Virus record (IMG/VR): IMGVR_UViG_3300033148_005313
Span: 1 to 60,999 of that record
DNA: 60,999 nt
DNA from: a virus
Strand: one strand, 5' to 3'
Shown here: positions 58,490 through 60,999 of the stretch, in pieces
Layout of the letters: each line of letters opens with the position of its first letter
Position numbering within the stretch: position 1 is the stretch's first letter
The notes under the pieces: generated by a model
Database searches by the model: none
What the model was told of the DNA's origin: nothing
Seen by the model: the letters and a program-made list of their open reading frames with translations, nothing else
Translations under genes and position numbers: made by a program

Positions 58490-58794
58490 TCGTTGAGTTG
58501 CGTTACGGCGTAGTGTGAGGCGAAGTGCTGTGCTGTAGGGCATGGCAGCGAAAAGCGGCGTGGAGCGGGGCAATGTCCTACAGGCAATGATGGCGAACAT
58601 CGTTGAGTTGAGGGGCGCAGCGACGAGCTGTAGTGCAAAGTATCGCGAAGTGATGCACGGCGGCGTGAAGCGAAGTGGTGGACGACACTATGATAGCAGA
58701 CATCGTTGAGTTGAGGTGCAAAGCGATGAGGCGTACCGCGCGGCAAAGCGCTGCGTGGTGTTGAGCCGTGGAGCGCAGCGATGTCATCACACAG
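58490..58794. repeat. Degenerate repeat tract 2, two ~105-nt imperfect direct repeats
   Basis: 305 nt without a gene. TCGTTGAGTTG occurs at 58490-58500, 58600-58610 and 58703-58713, spaced 110 and 103 nt; the last two extend into ATGATNGC/GNAACATCG-like flanks. Pentamers GCGAA or GCAAA recur between. On the minus strand the motif CAACTCAACGA abuts the ribosome site before 58472. No ORF of quality. Confidence 0.65.
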
Positions 58795-59304
58795 TCAGTC
58801 TATCGGGAGTACCAGCCCGTCGCCGGCGTCGCGCTCTCCGCCCTCGTGCGGCTGCACCCGCAGGCCGGGGATCGCGGCCGGCTCGTCGGCGTCCCTGGCT
58901 CGGAGGTACTCTGTGATGGCGTTGTTCGTGATCGGCGGCGCCTCGGCGCGAACGGCGGAGAGCTGCGCGTGGAGACGGTCGGGCTCGAGGGAGGAGGCTA
59001 CCTGCCTGCCCTTGGGTCGACGCAACTTGGCGACCTGCGCCTCGAGGGTGATGATCGCTACGTCCTTCCTCTCGATCTCGGCACCAGCCAAGTCGAGGTA
59101 CGCCCACGACTTCTTCGCCCGCGCCTCCGCACGCTCGCGCTTCTCCTCGAGGCCGTTGGCCGTCGCGATCATCGCGTAGGACCAGGCCGTCGTGTGCTCG
59201 CCCAGTTCGGAGAACAGCGACCACAGGTGGCGCCTCGCGCGCCAGAGCGACCGCAGCGTCTCGAAGAACGTCGGGGCCCGCTGTCTCTTAGGAATCGGGA
59301 TCAC
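58795..59304 (-). CDS. Unknown helical protein
   Basis: 169 residues from GTG 59304. Helical and charged (SLWRARRHLWSLFSELGEHTTAW…EEKRERAEARAKKSWAYLDL). GAGGAG directly abuts GTG, so a later start (M45) is possible. No family recognised. Confidence 0.52.
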   Translation of the reverse strand: MIPIPKRQRAPTFFETLRSLWRARRHLWSLFSELGEHTTAWSYAMIATANGLEEKRERAEARAKKSWAYLDLAGAEIERKDVAIITLEAQVAKLRRPKGRQVASSLEPDRLHAQLSAVRAEAPPITNNAITEYLRARDADEPAAIPGLRVQPHEGGERDAGDGLVLPID

Positions 59305-59491
59305 CTCCTCGGGCCGGTGCCGGCGCAGCCACGACTTCTATCCGCAGCAATGTGGTGTCTCTCGCCGCATAGGTGCCGACCTGCATCTTGCAAAGACGCG
59401 CGGCGATGAAGCGCTCCAGCACCTTTCGGATTCCCGGTTCGTCGGACTCGACCTCGATCCGCAAGGCAACGTCGAATATAGAGGACCGCAT
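59288..59491 (-). CDS. Unknown small protein
   Basis: 67 residues from ATG 59491. Mixed alpha/beta with 'IFDVALRIEVESDEPGIRKVLERFIAARL'. TGATG overlap with the previous gene. No family recognised. Confidence 0.55.
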   Translation of the reverse strand: MRSSIFDVALRIEVESDEPGIRKVLERFIAARLCKMQVGTYAARDTTLLRIEVVAAPAPARGGDPDS

Positions 59492-60009
59492 CACCCCTCA
59501 CCCCCCATCTCCGTCGTCGGCTCGACCGGCGCGCCCTTCGTGAACTGGTCCAGCGGGCACCATCCGGCGTAAAGGTCATCGAGGGGAATCGGAACACGAT
59601 CCTCGTTGTCCGTCACGGCATCGCGGACCTTGACGATCTCCCTTCGTTCGACGCCGTCGTTCGCGTAGGCGATGTTGACCACGTGGACGCACCGCAGGCT
59701 TGACCGATGAACCCATTCGGCGTGAGGCTCGGCCCGCACGAACCGGCCCGCCTTTGCCAGTTCGTTGCCCGTCCTCAGCGCCGCGCGGAGCGCGACCCAC
59801 GCCGCCTGCTTCGCCGACTCGTAGCCGTAGGCCGAGAAGCCGCGGACCGCGGTCGGAACGCCCGTGCCCTCGTCTCCGACGAAGACGTTGGCGCCGACTA
59901 TGGGGCCACCGCCGGGTAGACAGTCCTTCTTCTCGCGCAGCGACTCGTCGCGTCCGCGCCACATCCAGAACGTGTAGAACTCGACGGACTCAACAGGGAT
60001 CATCGTCAT
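59491..60009 (-). CDS. Unknown protein
   Basis: 172 residues, a beta-rich start with FYTFWMWRGRDE and later helices (YGYESAKQAAWVALRAALR). No motif recognised. Part of a tightly coupled set of small genes. Confidence 0.58.
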   Translation of the reverse strand: MTMIPVESVEFYTFWMWRGRDESLREKKDCLPGGGPIVGANVFVGDEGTGVPTAVRGFSAYGYESAKQAAWVALRAALRTGNELAKAGRFVRAEPHAEWVHRSSLRCVHVVNIAYANDGVERREIVKVRDAVTDNEDRVPIPLDDLYAGWCPLDQFTKGAPVEPTTEMGGEG

Positions 60010-60013
60010 CGCC

Positions 60014-60214
60014 TCACCACCTCCCGTCGCAGATCGCCGCCGGCGAACGAGGCGGCGCGTCCATCGCCCGGGCGACGTGGCGCCCGAGCGTCACGACCAA
60101 CGTCGCGGAGACCGCGAGCAACGTCAACCAGGCCAGAAGGCACCCGACGCCGCGGCTGATTGACCAACCGATTCGCACCCGCCTGCGCGGGCGCTTGATC
60201 AGGAACCAGCCCAT
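60014..60214 (-). CDS. Single-TM basic small protein
   Basis: 66 residues. Basic N-terminus (IKRPRRRVRI), a TM helix at ~24-44 (CLLAWLTLLAVSATLVVTL) and a Pro-rich end. Role unknown. Confidence 0.52.
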   Translation of the reverse strand: MGWFLIKRPRRRVRIGWSISRGVGCLLAWLTLLAVSATLVVTLGRHVARAMDAPPRSPAAICDGRW

Positions 60215-60216
60215 GA

Positions 60217-60498
60217 TTATCCGTCCCCTTTCTCGATAAGAAAACGGACGAGTAAGCGATCGAGACGCGCCTCGATCCTGGCAGGCAGGTGTTCAAGCTG
60301 AGCAGCGATGCCGCCGAGGACCTCGACTTGCCTCGCGTGAGCGCAAGCGCCACGTCGATCCGGGTCGGTCGCGTTTGGACGATGCACCCACAGCGCGCAC
60401 TTCCCCTCGTCGCAGTCGGGCTGAACTTGGTGCAACGGCTGACCATCTACTTCTCCGGTTTTCCGTACCATCATGGACTCTTTGATAGGACACAGCAT
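60217..60498 (-). CDS. Unknown small protein
   Basis: 93 residues from ATG 60498 (the preceding GTG overlaps the upstream stop). CPIKES…CDEGKCALW suggests possible zinc coordination; the second half is helical. No family recognised. Confidence 0.5.
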   Translation of the reverse strand: MLCPIKESMMVRKTGEVDGQPLHQVQPDCDEGKCALWVHRPNATDPDRRGACAHARQVEVLGGIAAQLEHLPARIEARLDRLLVRFLIEKGDG

Positions 60499-60839
60499 CA
60501 CACTTCCTCCCCTCCCCGCGCCGCGCGGTGCGCGTCGATCCAGGCGTCGACCGCTTCAACCGAACCCCAGCACACCGACGGCAGCTCGTTGACGACGAAC
60601 TTGGCGATGTTGACGAACGCCTCCTGGCTCGCCTCGTCCGCGCGGCAGACCGAGCCCGTGAAGTCGTTGGTCAGGACGGCTCGGAGGAAGTCGCCGGTCG
60701 GGCGGCCGTCGACGACGTAGCACGACAGCCCCTCCAGGATGCCCAGAGGGATCTTGAGCGCGTACCTCTTCGCCGCGGCGGCCATGTCCAGCACGAGCGC
60801 CTCTCGCGTCGTCTTGAGTCCGCAGATGTTTAGGTTCAT
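60498..60839 (-). CDS. Unknown helical protein
   Basis: 113 residues, GGAGGAAGG upstream of ATG 60839. Sequence LKTTREALVLDMAAAAKRYA…GLSCYVVDGRP. Possible small alpha/beta protein. No family recognised. Confidence 0.58.
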   Translation of the reverse strand: MNLNICGLKTTREALVLDMAAAAKRYALKIPLGILEGLSCYVVDGRPTGDFLRAVLTNDFTGSVCRADEASQEAFVNIAKFVVNELPSVCWGSVEAVDAWIDAHRAARGGEEV

Positions 60840-60842
60840 CGG

Positions 60843-60999
60843 TCACCTTCCTCCCGTCAGCAGTTCGGTCAGCACACAGGCCCACCCCATCACGCCGAGC
60901 ATGATCACCACAGCAGGACCGCGTCTCGGCCCGAGCAACTTCTCCGAACTGTCGACGATCACTAACGCGCAGCGATAGCCGAACCACAGCACCAGCACC
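60843..60999 (-). CDS. C-terminal part of a membrane protein (runs off right edge)
   Basis: 51 visible residues ending TELLTGGR*, with a hydrophobic helix (AVVIMLGVMGWACVLTELL). The N-terminus is outside. Probably a small membrane protein. Confidence 0.55.
   Translation of the reverse strand, partial: VLVLWFGYRCALVIVDSSEKLLGPRRGPAVVIMLGVMGWACVLTELLTGGR

Overview
The window looks like the central part of a tailed bacteriophage genome (Caudoviricetes). It is GC-rich and tightly packed. Every gene I accept lies on the minus strand, so the biological order runs from high to low coordinates. Stops and starts commonly overlap (ATGA, GTGA, TGATG), and nearly every gene has a strong GAGAGGAG-type Shine-Dalgarno site, which points to a bacterial host. 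A long tape measure, a tail tube and head-completion genes with no sheath suggest a siphovirus-like, non-contractile virion. I see no integrase, repressor, DNA polymerase or tRNA here; some may lie outside the window.

In transcription order: (1) 61.0-57.2 kb holds small unknown genes, a conserved phage protein and two intergenic tracts of degenerate repeats. (2) 57.1-46.3 kb is replication and recombination: SNF2-type helicase with an inserted HTH segment, double C2H2 finger protein, SMC/Rad50-like ATPase, primase, a DNA methyltransferase, and a UvrD-like helicase whose Walker A is interrupted by a frameshift. (3) 46.2-42.1 kb holds a metallopeptidase-like protein, DUF488 protein, RuvC-like resolvase, membrane proteins and a membrane-anchored 3D-domain putative murein hydrolase. 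(4) 42.1-35.1 kb is accessory: zinc-ribbon proteins, ASCH protein, a large beta-class DNA methyltransferase, membrane proteins. (5) 35.1-32.6 kb holds a ParB-like protein and two tandem GT-A-like glycosyltransferases, possibly for DNA hypermodification. (6) 32.5-27.5 kb is the small terminase, small Cys-rich genes and the large terminase. (7) A 230-bp spacer with nested inverted repeats precedes portal, a Mu-F-like head protein and small genes. (8) 22.9-19.9 kb is an accessory island of small zinc and RHH proteins with an HNH endonuclease, with a strong promoter plus palindrome at 21.85-21.91 kb. (9) 19.9-0.9 kb is the virion module: protease-scaffold with a nested scaffold start, major capsid, connectors, tail tube, tail chaperones with a likely -1 frameshift, tape measure and distal tail proteins. 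(10) A ParB-methyltransferase fusion runs off the left edge.

The most interesting signals are: the broken or recoded Walker A (47.86 kb); a recurring intergenic GGGTATACCC box 50-85 nt upstream of three starts; the repeat-rich spacer between large terminase and portal; repeat tracts at 57.7-58.8 kb; paired glycosyltransferases next to a ParB protein; a 43-nt duplication shared by two genes, one frameshifted; and a crowd of about a dozen zinc-ribbon/zinc-finger proteins. Family names rest on motif recognition by eye; no database search was run.
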